64,000 bases of DNA from Paenirhodobacter ferrireducens (GCF_004022265.1 NZ_SAVB01000021.1:41145-105144); one strand, 5' to 3'. Counted from the stretch's first letter, positions 8,994 through 16,876 are shown. The notes: a model not told the origin generated them from the sequence alone. Numbers and translations: made by a program.

Positions 8994-11390
8994 TCAGGCC
9001 CGCTTTTCGAAATACTGCGACTGTTCGGTGATCGCGTACTGGCCGCGCTTCACCTTGGCGATCTTGCCCTGACGCAGCAACTGGCCGAAGCTGCGCAGCC
9101 GCTCCTCGCGGCTGAAGCTGCCCGCGCCGATCGCAGTGATCTTACTCATGATCTGCGGCGGCGAGAAATGCGGCCGGCCCTCGATCTGAGCGGTATAGGC
9201 CGCGGCCGCCTCGAGCAGATCCGACAGGCCCTGGGTGCCATGCGCCTGCGCGAAGTCGGCAAAGCTCTCGGCCGCGCCCGCGTTCAGCGGCGCGGGGCCG
9301 TCGTCTTCGGCCAGTACGTCCTCGGCCAGCAGCTGCGCGGTGCTGACCCGGCGCGGCCGCACCGGCGTCACCGCCGCCGGCTGCGCCACTGGCATCGCCG
9401 GTATCCGGTCGATGCGCTGCTCGGAGACGAGGACCAGCGGCGCCTGGCGCGGCTCGACCGGCGCCGGACGCCCGCTCGTGGTGCCGTGCAGCACCGGACG
9501 GCGCGGTTGCACTGCATGGGTGAGGTCGTCGCGATAGGGCCGGGTGTCATCGGGGGTCTCTTCCTTGCGGCCGCCGCGGGCCAGCCGCTCGGCCACCGTC
9601 GCCGCCACCGCGGCCTTCAGATGCGCGATTGCCGACAGCCGGCGGCGGTTCTCGTGGCCCGAAAGCTGGGCGTCGGCCTCTTCCATCAGCCGCGTCACAT
9701 CGGCGTCGCGCGAGGCTCCGGCGGGCTTTTGCGTGACACGGCGCGGGGTGACGGGGGCGACGGGGCTGGGCGCAGCCGCTTCGGCGGCCGGCGCGAGCGG
9801 GGGGGCTTCCGGCTCCGGGCTTTCCGCTGCCGCAAGGTCCGGCGTCGCGGCGGCGGCAGCCTCGGTCGGCAACATCGCGGCGATCTGCGCCGCCATCTCC
9901 TCGGGCTCGATTGCGTCGGCGGCGGTGTCCGGCGTCATCGCCTCTCCGGCGGCCGGTGCGGGCTCGGCCAGATGCGCGGCAAGCGCGGCGGCGATCGTGT
10001 CCGCGTCGATCTCCTCGGGGGCGGCTGACGTCGCCGCGATCCCCTCGTCGAACTCCTCGGGGAAATCCCAATCCTCCGCCGCGGCGGCCAGCGCGGCTTC
10101 GGTGTCGGCGCCGGGCAGTTCGTCGCCGTCGGTAGCATCGAAATCCTGCTCGAGCGCGGCAAGCTCGGCCATCAGTTCGGCTTCCTGCTCGGCCGACAGC
10201 GCCGGGCCGTCGGACTCTGCCGGCACGGTTTCCGCGACCAGGCGCGCGGCGACCAGCGCCGCGATATCCTCGCTGCCGGTCTCGGCCTGGGCCTCGGCGG
10301 CAACGGGGGCGGCGGGCGCCTCGGCCGGCGGGGTGGGCTCGATTCGGCGCACCTTGATGACGCGGGCCCGCAGCGGCGGGCGCGGGGCCTCGGCCCCCGC
10401 GGCGGCAGGCGCTTCGGCCGGGGGCAGTTCAGGGGCCGAGGCCTCCTGTGCAGAAAGCTGCGCGGCGCGACGGGCGGCACGGCGCTCGGCCCAGCTCAGA
10501 TGCGGTGGCTCTTCGGGCGTCCCGATCGATTCGGCAGGGGCCTCCTCTTCGGCGTCGGGCTGATCTGCCGCCGTTTCCGAGGCCGCAGCGGTGGTTTCCC
10601 CGGCAGTCTCGGTCTCAATTTCGGTGCCAGCTGCGTCAGTCGCCGCTTCTGGCGCTTCGGTCCCTCCGGCAGAGGCTGCCGGGGCCTGTTCCGCGACGGC
10701 GGCGACCTCCTCGAGGAGGATCGAGGCCTCGATGGCCGGCTCTTCGGCGATCTCCGCCTCCGGCTCGGACACGGGTTCAGCCATGGGCTCGGACATGGCG
10801 GCGGGTGATGCGTCTGCGGCGGGTTCCGCCGTGATCGCCGCGTCGACCGGCGCGGCAACGGGGGCCGCCGCCGCCTTGGCCGAGGCCACTGCCGCGCGGA
10901 TGCGCTGCAGCTTGGCCGCGACCGATTCGCTCACCGGATCGGCACTTTGCGGCACCATGAAGGGCGCGACCGGGGGGGGCGGCGCCGGCGCGGGGGCCTC
11001 CGGCACGGCGGTTTCCGTTACCGCGGGCGCCGCCGCGGGCGCTGCGGCCATGGTGGGCGCCGTCCCCGCAGGCGCCGTCGCCGCAGGCTCGGGCGCCGGC
11101 GCCGCGGCGGTGATCTCGGCCGGCAGGGGGTCCGCTTCGGCCTGGCGCAGGATCACGCCGTTGCGCTGGATCTTCGCCTCGACACGGCGCTGAATCTCGC
11201 GTTCGGCGATGCGGTGCAGCATCTCGGCATCGGGTTGCGGTGGCTCTGCGCCGAAATAGCGGTCGTCGGCGGCCAGATCCCGAAAGTATTCCGCGATCGC
11301 CTTCATCGTGTTGAACGGCTCGTCGAACCCCTCCAGCGTGCAGGAGAAGGTGCCGTAGGAGACGGTGAGAATCTTGCTTGCACCAACCAT
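8994..11390 (-). CDS. Large Ala/Pro/Glu-rich protein with conserved ends, function unknown
   Basis: 798 residues. The N-terminus (about 1-90; SYGTFSCTLEGFDEPFNTMK, AIAEYFRDLAADDRYFGAEP) and the C-terminus (about 690-798; SREERLRSFGQLLRQGKIAK) look folded and are separated by some 550 residues of acidic, Ala/Pro-rich low-complexity sequence, probably disordered. I recognise it only as a conserved Rhodobacteraceae hypothetical; no catalytic motif, signal peptide or membrane helix is visible. The last 50 residues have the look of a winged-helix-like segment (KVKRGQYAI), which hints at nucleic acid or protein binding. Its composition produces many long open frames on both strands, which are shadows. 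Confidence 0.75.
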   Translation of the reverse strand: MVGASKILTVSYGTFSCTLEGFDEPFNTMKAIAEYFRDLAADDRYFGAEPPQPDAEMLHRIAEREIQRRVEAKIQRNGVILRQAEADPLPAEITAAAPAPEPAATAPAGTAPTMAAAPAAAPAVTETAVPEAPAPAPPPPVAPFMVPQSADPVSESVAAKLQRIRAAVASAKAAAAPVAAPVDAAITAEPAADASPAAMSEPMAEPVSEPEAEIAEEPAIEASILLEEVAAVAEQAPAASAGGTEAPEAATDAAGTEIETETAGETTAAASETAADQPDAEEEAPAESIGTPEEPPHLSWAERRAARRAAQLSAQEASAPELPPAEAPAAAGAEAPRPPLRARVIKVRRIEPTPPAEAPAAPVAAEAQAETGSEDIAALVAARLVAETVPAESDGPALSAEQEAELMAELAALEQDFDATDGDELPGADTEAALAAAAEDWDFPEEFDEGIAATSAAPEEIDADTIAAALAAHLAEPAPAAGEAMTPDTAADAIEPEEMAAQIAAMLPTEAAAAATPDLAAAESPEPEAPPLAPAAEAAAPSPVAPVTPRRVTQKPAGASRDADVTRLMEEADAQLSGHENRRRLSAIAHLKAAVAATVAERLARGGRKEETPDDTRPYRDDLTHAVQPRRPVLHGTTSGRPAPVEPRQAPLVLVSEQRIDRIPAMPVAQPAAVTPVRPRRVSTAQLLAEDVLAEDDGPAPLNAGAAESFADFAQAHGTQGLSDLLEAAAAYTAQIEGRPHFSPPQIMSKITAIGAGSFSREERLRSFGQLLRQGKIAKVKRGQYAITEQSQYFEKRA

Positions 11391-11531
11391 GGAACGCTCA
11401 CTTTCTACTAGATCCGGTTCCGACCATGATCCTGTCGAACTGGTGCTTTCCCGTGAACGGAAAAAGGCAAATGCAGGGAATTTTTCCGGTCGCGGTTGTG
11501 CTTTTCTGCCTTAATCGCCATCAATCATGGC

Positions 11532-12191
11532 ATGGAAAGACACATTGTCCAGTATCATGGCGGGGTGACCCTGCTTGGCGGCGGCGCGGTCGAGGCGGCG
11601 GATCTGCATGCGGCGCTGGCGCTGGCGCCGGCGCTGGTTGCGGCCGATGGCGGCGGCGACCGGGCGCTTGCCCTCGGGTTGATGCCCGAGGCGGTGATCG
11701 GCGACATGGACAGTCTGAGCCCGGCCGGCGCCGCCGCCATCGGCCCCGAACGCCTGCACCGCATCGCCGAGCAGGACAGCACCGATTTTGGCAAATGCCT
11801 GACCCATGTCGGGGCCCGTTTCTACATCGGGCTCGGCTTCACCGGGCTCCGGCTCGACCACACCCTTGCCGCGCTCAGCGATCTGGCGCAGCGCCCCGAC
11901 CGTGCCGTGGTGCTGATCGCCGAGGACGAGCTGATCTTCCGTGCCCCGCCCGAGATCGCGCTCGACCTGCCGCTGGGCGAGCGGCTCTCGCTTTTCCCCT
12001 TCGGCCCGGCCTCGGGCACGGCCGAGGGGCTGCGCTGGCCGATCGAGGGGCTGAATTTTACCCCAGCCGGCCGCGTCGGCACCTCGAACGAGGTCAGCGG
12101 CCCGGTGCGGCTTTGCCTGGCGGGAGAGATGCTGGTGCTGCTGCCGAAACGGCATCTGGCCGCGGTGCTCGCCGCGCTCGGGTTGCGGTGA
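11532..12191 (+). CDS. thiN: Thiamine pyrophosphokinase
   Basis: About 219 residues from the ATG at 11532; a GTG at 11496 is also in frame. AADGGGDRAL and GDMDS form the ATP/Mg site, QDSTDFGK and GLRLDH the thiamine side, all typical of the TPK catalytic domain, followed by the C-terminal B1-binding domain. It makes thiamine diphosphate directly from thiamine and ATP. The 3' end overlaps the convergent transporter gene by 98 bp. The gene is divergent from the 798-residue gene. Confidence 0.9.
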   Translation: MERHIVQYHGGVTLLGGGAVEAADLHAALALAPALVAADGGGDRALALGLMPEAVIGDMDSLSPAGAAAIGPERLHRIAEQDSTDFGKCLTHVGARFYIGLGFTGLRLDHTLAALSDLAQRPDRAVVLIAEDELIFRAPPEIALDLPLGERLSLFPFGPASGTAEGLRWPIEGLNFTPAGRVGTSNEVSGPVRLCLAGEMLVLLPKRHLAAVLAALGLR

Positions 12192-13071
12192 TGCGCTCGC
12201 GGTGGATGATGTAGAGCCCCGAGCCGGTGATGATCGCGATGCCGACCCAGGTCAGCAGGTTCGGGAAATCGCCAAAGAAGACATAGCCGCACAGCGTGGC
12301 GGTCAGCATCTCGAAGTAATGCAACGGCGCGAGCGTCGAGGAGGGCGCGAAGGACAGCGCATAGCTCATCGCCATGTGGCTGACCGTCGAGGCGAGGCCG
12401 ACACAGGCGCACCACAGCCAGAAGATCCCCTCGGGCCGGCCGAAGCTCACCTCGCTCAGCCCCGCGCTGGTGCCAAGCGCCAGCAGCGGCAGGCACAGCA
12501 GCGTGGCGAAGACCGCGGTGTGGAACTGCATCGCCACCGGGTCGACAGTGCGCGAGAGCGCCCGCGTCAGCAGGATGTAGAGCGCGAAGCTGACCGCGGT
12601 GCCGAGCGGGAAGAAGGCCACCGCGCCGAAATGGCTGAAGGACGGCTGGATCACGAAGAGCGCGCCGATGAAGCCCACGACCGAGGCCGCAAGGCGCCGC
12701 GGCCCGACCTCCTCATGCAGCACGAAGCGGCCGATGAACAGGATCACGAAGGGCTCGACGAAGGCGATGGCCAGCGCATCGGCGATCGGCATCACCTGCA
12801 CCGCGGCGACGAAGCAATAGGTCGCCGTCATCGAGACGAAGGCACGCGCCACGCTCAGCGCGAGCACCCGCCCGCCGATCCGCAGCGGCAGCCGCAGCGC
12901 GACAACCAGCGGCGCCATCAGCAGCCCCTGCACGACATAGCGGCCAAGCGTGACCGTGCCCACCGGCACCGCCTGCGAGGCCAGTTTCGAGGCCACGTCG
13001 ATCAGCGGCGCCAGCGCGCAGAAGGTGAGCATCAGGGCGATGCCGGGAAAGATGCGGTCCGGGCGTGTCAT
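12094..13071 (-). CDS. EamA/DMT-family membrane transporter
   Basis: 325 residues with ten predicted membrane helices in two EamA repeats, ending FPNLLTWVGIAIITGSGLYI plus a positively charged tail. DMT proteins of this kind export metabolites or amino acids; the substrate is not predictable. About the last 33 codons lie antisense to the 3' end of thiN, so the charged tail is encoded by DNA also coding the other protein. Confidence 0.88.
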   Translation of the reverse strand: MTRPDRIFPGIALMLTFCALAPLIDVASKLASQAVPVGTVTLGRYVVQGLLMAPLVVALRLPLRIGGRVLALSVARAFVSMTATYCFVAAVQVMPIADALAIAFVEPFVILFIGRFVLHEEVGPRRLAASVVGFIGALFVIQPSFSHFGAVAFFPLGTAVSFALYILLTRALSRTVDPVAMQFHTAVFATLLCLPLLALGTSAGLSEVSFGRPEGIFWLWCACVGLASTVSHMAMSYALSFAPSSTLAPLHYFEMLTATLCGYVFFGDFPNLLTWVGIAIITGSGLYIIHRERITATRARRAPRPDAVSAAAPASLPPGKAAPGR

Positions 13072-13137
13072 CCGGAATCGCTATCGCTCCGCGCGGGCGC
13101 CGTCCATCCTGAAAGTGACGACGCCCGGCCGGTGGGC

Positions 13138-13698
13138 TCAGCCGCGGCGGTCGCGCGCGATCTCGGCGAAGAGCCGCTCGCAGGCGGCGGCGGCGAAATC
13201 AAGGACGGCGCGGTCGGTGAAGCGGCCCTCGGTCATCCGCTGATGCACGCCGCCGATCACCACTTCGGGCGTCGCGACCGGGCGCGAGAGGGTCGAGGCG
13301 AAGGCCTCGCGCAGCTGGTATTGTGCCCGCACGCCGCCGGTCGAGGCCATCGAGCAGGTGACGATCAGCACCGGCTTGTCCCTCAGCGGCGAGGCGAAGG
13401 CCGGGCGCGAGGCCCAGTCGATGGCGTTCTTCAGCACCCCGGGCATGCCATGGTTGTATTCGGTCGAGACCACAATCAGCCCCTCGGCCGCCTCGATCGC
13501 GCCGCGCAGGGCGGCGACGGGGGCGGGGCGGGGCTCGATGTCGAGATCCTGATTGTAGAGCGGCAGCGCGCCGATGGGCGCGATGGCGGTCTCGGCGCGC
13601 GGCGCGATCTCGGCGGCGATCGCCTCGAGCACGGCGGCGCAATAGGAGGCCTTGCGCAGGCTTCCGGGGATGCCCAGCAGGCGGTAGGGGGAGGTCAT
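13138..13698 (-). CDS. NADPH-dependent FMN reductase family protein
   Basis: 186 residues with a flavodoxin-like fold: the FMN phosphate loop GIPGSLRKASYCAAVLEA at the N-terminus and the family signature STEYNHGMPGVLKNAIDWAS in the middle. Relatives reduce quinones, azo dyes or chromate, or supply reduced flavin. The start at 13698 is the first with the fold; further upstream frame is intergenic. It is divergent from an AraC regulator, with an AT-rich dyad between them, so redox- or electrophile-responsive control is plausible but inferred. Confidence 0.88.
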   Translation of the reverse strand: MTSPYRLLGIPGSLRKASYCAAVLEAIAAEIAPRAETAIAPIGALPLYNQDLDIEPRPAPVAALRGAIEAAEGLIVVSTEYNHGMPGVLKNAIDWASRPAFASPLRDKPVLIVTCSMASTGGVRAQYQLREAFASTLSRPVATPEVVIGGVHQRMTEGRFTDRAVLDFAAAACERLFAEIARDRRG

Positions 13699-13749
13699 GG
13701 TCGGTCCGGTCCTTGTCTTCGGCCGCCCGAAGCGGCCCCGCGGATGGCT

Positions 13750-13772
13750 ATATATCGAAAGATGTGATATAT
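13750..13772. promoter_or_regulatory. AT-rich operator-like dyad between the reductase and AraC genes
   Basis: ATATATC-N9-GATATAT, a perfect 7-bp inverted repeat, overlaid by a second one, CGAAAG (13756-13761) / CTTTCG (13774-13779). Both stand out in GC-rich DNA and are the only conspicuous AT-rich sequence in the divergent promoter region. This is the size and form of a dimeric regulator site; the protein that binds it is unknown. Confidence 0.55.
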
Positions 13773-13810
13773 GCTTTCGTGAAGCAGCCAAGTTCTGCGG
13801 AGGAATGGCC

Positions 13811-14623
13811 ATGCTGCCCGAAGACGGGCCCACGACGAACCCGATCCTTGCACTGTCGCGCGACCATGCCCGGGGCGCCCGTGTCGGGCGCCATGTGCAT
13901 AGCCGTGCGCAACTGATCTTCCTGCTGACCGGGGCGATGCGGATCGGGCTCGATGACCGGGTGTTCTCGGTGCCGCCGGGGCAGGCGGCCTTCCTGCCGG
14001 GCGGTGTGCCGCATGCCGCCGACTACACCGAGCGCAGCGCGGTGCGCGTCGCCTATCTCGACCCCGCGGCCTTTCCCGACCTGCCGCGCGAGACCGCCGT
14101 GCTGCCGCTTGGCGGGCTGTTGCGCGAGCTGGTGCTGCGCGCGATCGCGCTCGACCCGGTGGCGCCCTGGAACGCGGCAGATGCGCGCGCGATGCAGGTG
14201 CTGGCCGACGAGATCTGCCGGGCGCGCGATCTGGCGCCGGGGCTCGCGCTTGGCCGCGACCCGCGGTTGCGGCGGGTGACCGAGGCGCTCGTCGCCGATC
14301 CCGCCGACCGGCGCAGCCTGCCGGACTGGGCCGCCACCGCGGCGGTGGCGGAGCGCACGCTGGCGCGGCTGTTCCTGCGCGAGACGGGGCTCTCCTTCGC
14401 GCGCTGGCGCACCCGGCTGCAGATCGCCCGCGCGCGCGAATCCCTCGCCGCCGGCCGGCCGGTGACGCAGATCGCCTATGACCTCGGTTATGCCAGCCCC
14501 TCGGCCTTCACCGCGATGTTCACCCGCGAGACCGGGCAGCCGCCGCATCTGAGCCGCGCCACGCTGCCCGGTGCCGAAGACGGCAGCCCGTCTTTCTCCT
14601 TGCCTGAAATACCTCGGGGGTGA
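13811..14623 (+). CDS. AraC-family transcriptional regulator
   Basis: About 270 residues. The N-terminal cupin-type sensor domain has VGRHVHSRAQLIFLLTGAM and VPPGQAAFLPGGVPHA. The C-terminal pair of helix-turn-helices ends with the AraC signature TQIAYDLGYASPSAFTAMF. I choose ATG 13811, seven bases after GGAGG; the ATG at 13805 abuts it. The final residues FSLPEIPRG and the stop codon are supplied by the intergenic repeat at 14592, so the native C-terminus was probably replaced. It faces the FMN reductase, its likely target. Confidence 0.88.
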   Translation: MLPEDGPTTNPILALSRDHARGARVGRHVHSRAQLIFLLTGAMRIGLDDRVFSVPPGQAAFLPGGVPHAADYTERSAVRVAYLDPAAFPDLPRETAVLPLGGLLRELVLRAIALDPVAPWNAADARAMQVLADEICRARDLAPGLALGRDPRLRRVTEALVADPADRRSLPDWAATAAVAERTLARLFLRETGLSFARWRTRLQIARARESLAAGRPVTQIAYDLGYASPSAFTAMFTRETGQPPHLSRATLPGAEDGSPSFSLPEIPRG

Positions 14624-14750
14624 GGCCCGTCAGGGCCGAGGGGGCAGCGCCCCCTGTTTTGCCCAAGGGATCGGGCCCGGCCGGGGCAGGGGCACTGCCC
14701 CCTCTGGCCTGCGGCCATTCACCCCCGGGATATCTGAGGCAACTGGAAGC
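14592..14750. repeat. Intergenic GC-hairpin repeat, locus 3 (two arms, inverted order)
   Basis: Arm B (14592-14655) comes first, CTCCTTGCC-TGAAATACCTCGGGGGTGA then GGGGCAGCGCCCC, followed by arm A (about 14683-14750) with GGGGCACTGCCCC, TTCACCCCCGGGATATCTG and CAACTGGAAGC. Both hairpins are on the inside, the reverse of the other loci. The arm begins inside the AraC reading frame and gives its stop codon. It lies between convergent genes. Confidence 0.85.
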
Positions 14751-14824
14751 GGGGAAGGCTGGTTGCTTGCCGGGCGTTCGCCAAAAGCACCCGGCCCTCG
14801 CTTGCGCTTCGGGCGTTCGCCGCT

Positions 14825-14869
14825 TTGAACGCTCCACAGGAGCGTTCAATCCCGGCGCGATGCGCCGGG
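14825..14869 (-). terminator. Two tandem hairpins after purU
   Basis: Read from purU, the first hairpin is CCCGGCGC / GCGCCGGG (14851-14869) and the second a perfect 11-bp TTGAACGCTCC / GGAGCGTTCAA (14825-14849), each with a three-base loop. There is no U-tract, so this may act as an RNA-stabilising or Rho-assisted 3' end. Confidence 0.55.
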
Positions 14870-14877
14870 ACCGCGGC

Positions 14878-15762
14878 TCACCCCATCCGTTCGGAGGCGT
14901 AGGAGCCGGGGCTGGCCGGGAACACCACCGTCTTGCCGCCGTTGATGAAGGCGCGGTGGTGGATATGGGCGTGGATCGCGCGGGCGAGCACCTGCGCCTC
15001 GACGTCGCGGCCGAGCGAGACGTAATCCTCGGGCGATTGCGCATGCGTCACGCGCACCGTGTCCTGCTCGATGATAGGCCCCTCGTCGAGGTCGGCGGTG
15101 ACGTAATGCGCCGTCGCGCCGATCAGCTTCACCCCGCGCTCATAGGCCTGCTTGTAGGGGTTGGCGCCCTTGAACGACGGCAGGAAGGAGTGGTGGATGT
15201 TGATGATCCGCCCCGACATCTTGGCGCACAGCGCATCCGACAGGATCTGCATGTAGCGCGCCAGCACCACGAGTTCGGCGCCGGTCTCGTCGACCACGGC
15301 GAGCAGCTCGGCCTCGGCCTGGGGCTTGTTCTCCTTCGTGACGCGGATGTGGTAGAAGGGGATGTCGTGGTTCACTACCACCTTCTGATAGGTCAGATGG
15401 TTCGAGATCACGCCGACGATCTCGATCGGCAGCGCGCCGATACGCGTCCGGTACAGCAGGTCGTTCAGGCAATGGCCGAAGTTCGACACCATCAGCAGCA
15501 CCTTCATCTTGCGCGCCTGATCGTGCAGCGCCCAGTCCATGCCGAAGGCTTCGGCGACCGGGGTGAAGCCCGCCACGAGCGACTCGCGGCTGGCGCCGGT
15601 CTGCGATTCGATGCTGACGCGCATGAAGAAAGTGCCGCTCTGCACGTCGTCGTACTGGTGCGAGTCGGTGATGTTGCATCCCTGCTCGGCCAGGAAAGTC
15701 GCGATCGCGGCGACGATGCCGCGGGTCGTCTTGCAGGTCACCGTAAGCACGTAGGAAGTCAT
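14878..15762 (-). CDS. purU: Formyltetrahydrofolate deformylase
   Basis: 294 residues: an N-terminal ACT domain (about 1-80; TTRGIVAAIATFLAEQGCNI) and a formyl-transferase hydrolase domain with SNHLTYQKV, INIHHSFLPSFKGANPYKQA and the catalytic Asp in VTADLDEGPIIEQD. It releases formate from 10-formyl-THF and balances one-carbon pools. GAAGGA precedes the ATG; the in-frame open extension upstream to 16350 is antisense to the yjhX leader and is not coding. The glycine-cleavage and serine-deaminase genes in this window belong to the same one-carbon metabolism. Confidence 0.96.
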   Translation of the reverse strand: MTSYVLTVTCKTTRGIVAAIATFLAEQGCNITDSHQYDDVQSGTFFMRVSIESQTGASRESLVAGFTPVAEAFGMDWALHDQARKMKVLLMVSNFGHCLNDLLYRTRIGALPIEIVGVISNHLTYQKVVVNHDIPFYHIRVTKENKPQAEAELLAVVDETGAELVVLARYMQILSDALCAKMSGRIINIHHSFLPSFKGANPYKQAYERGVKLIGATAHYVTADLDEGPIIEQDTVRVTHAQSPEDYVSLGRDVEAQVLARAIHAHIHHRAFINGGKTVVFPASPGSYASERMG

Positions 15763-15960
15763 TCTCGGGTCCTTCGCTGGGCCCTTGCGGGCGTGTTGGG
15801 GGCAATCTCTCCTGCCGCGCGACCGAGGGCCAGCCGGGATACGACGCGAAGGGCGCGAAAAGCGGCGCGGGCGGTGTCGCAAACGAGACGCGGGTTTCCG
15901 ATAGTGGAGCGCGGCGGCCTGTCGCGGGGGCGCCCCCTTGCGCCCGGGGGCTGTGCTGCC
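15763..15960. other. Intergenic DNA between purU and the yjhX leader
   Basis: About 200 bases that must contain the purU promoter and the start of the yjhX transcript. GC-rich, with a GGGGGCGCCCCC palindrome near 15934, but no convincing -10/-35 pair and no coding potential seen. Confidence 0.4.
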
Positions 15961-15982
15961 TATCTTCGGGGAGGCGCGGTGC

Positions 15983-16021
15983 ATGGACCGCGATGGAGTG
16001 TGGATGTCGGAGATTGTGTGA
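15983..16021 (+). CDS. Leader uORF upstream of yjhX (MDRDGVWMSEIV)
   Basis: A 12-codon open frame with a strong GGGGAGG ribosome site (15968-15974) eight bases before its ATG, ending at TGA 16019-16021. It is the best Shine-Dalgarno/start pair in the leader. The stop codon overlaps the 5' strand of a helix (16017-16023), so a ribosome paused at the end of this frame would block that helix. The peptide has no recognised relatives. Translation is predicted, not shown. A similar uORF (toiL) has been reported before E. coli topAI. Confidence 0.5.
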   Translation: MDRDGVWMSEIV

Positions 16022-16101
16022 GAGGCTCCCTGTCGGGGAGCCGTGACACGAAGCGGGGCGGCCTGAAGGCACGGCCCTGAAGTCTCACATCCAGTCTCAG
16101 G
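16017..16101 (+). promoter_or_regulatory. Structured 5' leader of yjhX with mutually exclusive pairings
   Basis: UGUGAGA (16017-16023) pairs with UCUCACA (16083-16089), enclosing a GGCUCCC/GGGAGCC hairpin (16024-16042) and a GGCC/GGCC hairpin (16060-16076): a three-way junction. Alternatives compete: GGAUGU (16002-16007) can take ACAUCC (16087-16092), and CCUGA (16076-16080) can pair with UCAGG (16097-16101), the yjhX Shine-Dalgarno sequence. With the uORF this is a plausible translational switch. I tried to match known riboswitches and found none. Confidence 0.5.
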
Positions 16102-16107
16102 ATTCCC

Positions 16108-16365
16108 ATGAATATCTCGAAACTCGAACAGCGCGTGCTGCACGTGCTGGCTCAGGGCGGGCTGATCCGCCATGAACGCGGCGAGGGCCGCAAGATTTCC
16201 GCCGTCACCTGCTACACCCGCGACGGGCTGGTGCTGTCCGATTGCGATCTGACGCTGTTCCGTCGCCTCCGGGCGCGGCGGCTGATCGCCTCGGGCGGCG
16301 GTGCGCCCTACCGGATCTCGCGCCGCGGCCTTGCCGCCGTGCGCGGCCAACTCGACAACCAGTGA
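16108..16365 (+). CDS. yjhX: YjhX/TopAI family protein (topoisomerase I inhibitor, toxin)
   Basis: 85 residues that align end to end, from memory, with E. coli YjhX: MNISKLEQRVLHVLAQGG, the CYTRDGL and DCDLTLF blocks, and the C-terminus VRGQLDNQ. In E. coli YjhX (TopAI) binds and inhibits DNA topoisomerase I, and the next gene, yjhQ, counters it. Here a GNAT gene follows after eight bases, the same order. CAGGA lies at suitable distance from the ATG and is partly pairable in the leader. Whether it is toxic in this organism is unknown. Confidence 0.85.
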   Translation: MNISKLEQRVLHVLAQGGLIRHERGEGRKISAVTCYTRDGLVLSDCDLTLFRRLRARRLIASGGGAPYRISRRGLAAVRGQLDNQ

Positions 16366-16373
16366 GGTCTGCC

Positions 16374-16871
16374 ATGATCATCCGAGCCGAAACCGAAACC
16401 GCCCCCGAGCAGGCGGCCCTTGCCGCGCTCGTCACCCGGGCCTTCGCCACGGCGCAGGTCGCCTCGGGGACCGAGGCCGAGGTGCTGGCGCGGCTGCGCG
16501 AAAGCGGCGCGCTGAGCCTGTCGCTCGTGGCCGAGGAGGCAGGACAGCTCGTCGGTCAGATCGCCGCCTCGCCCGCGACGATCGGCGGGGCGGAGGGCTG
16601 GGCCTGTCTCGGTCCGCTTTCTGTCGTGCCGGAGGCACAGGGGCGGGGCATCGGCAGCGCCCTGATGCGCGCGGCGCTTGCGCAGCTTGCGGCGCGCGGT
16701 GCCGCGGGCGCGGTGCTGGTGGGCGAGCCCGCCTATTACGGCCGCTTCGGCTTTGTCGCCGACCCGGCGGTGGTTCTGGCGGGGGTGCCGGCGCGCTATG
16801 TTCTGGTGAGGCCGCTCGCCGGCCCCACCCCCGCCGGGGCGCTGGTCTGTGCACCGGCGCTGATGCCCTGA
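16374..16871 (+). CDS. GNAT-family N-acetyltransferase, YjhQ-like partner of YjhX
   Basis: 165 residues with the GNAT core: beta strand LVGQIAASPATIGG, the acetyl-CoA loop PEAQGRGIGSALMRAAL (about residues 88-104) and the C-terminal VLVGEPAYYGRFGFV. The last block is typical of the YhbS/YjhQ-like GNAT group. It begins eight bases after the yjhX stop, so the two are translationally linked. In E. coli the equivalent gene yjhQ is reported as the antitoxin; here that is an inference from order and family. Confidence 0.82.
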   Translation: MIIRAETETAPEQAALAALVTRAFATAQVASGTEAEVLARLRESGALSLSLVAEEAGQLVGQIAASPATIGGAEGWACLGPLSVVPEAQGRGIGSALMRAALAQLAARGAAGAVLVGEPAYYGRFGFVADPAVVLAGVPARYVLVRPLAGPTPAGALVCAPALMP

Positions 16872-16876
16872 AACGC

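Noticed and set aside
10440..11190. Long plus-strand Ala/Ser-rich frames within the 798-residue gene
   Set aside because: They mirror the low-complexity codons of the minus-strand gene, which alone has conserved ends and a terminator.
15763..16107. Known riboswitch (SAM, THF, ZTP) or 6S RNA between purU and yjhX
   Set aside because: I compared the conserved cores I know with both strands; none matched. Kept as an unclassified leader.
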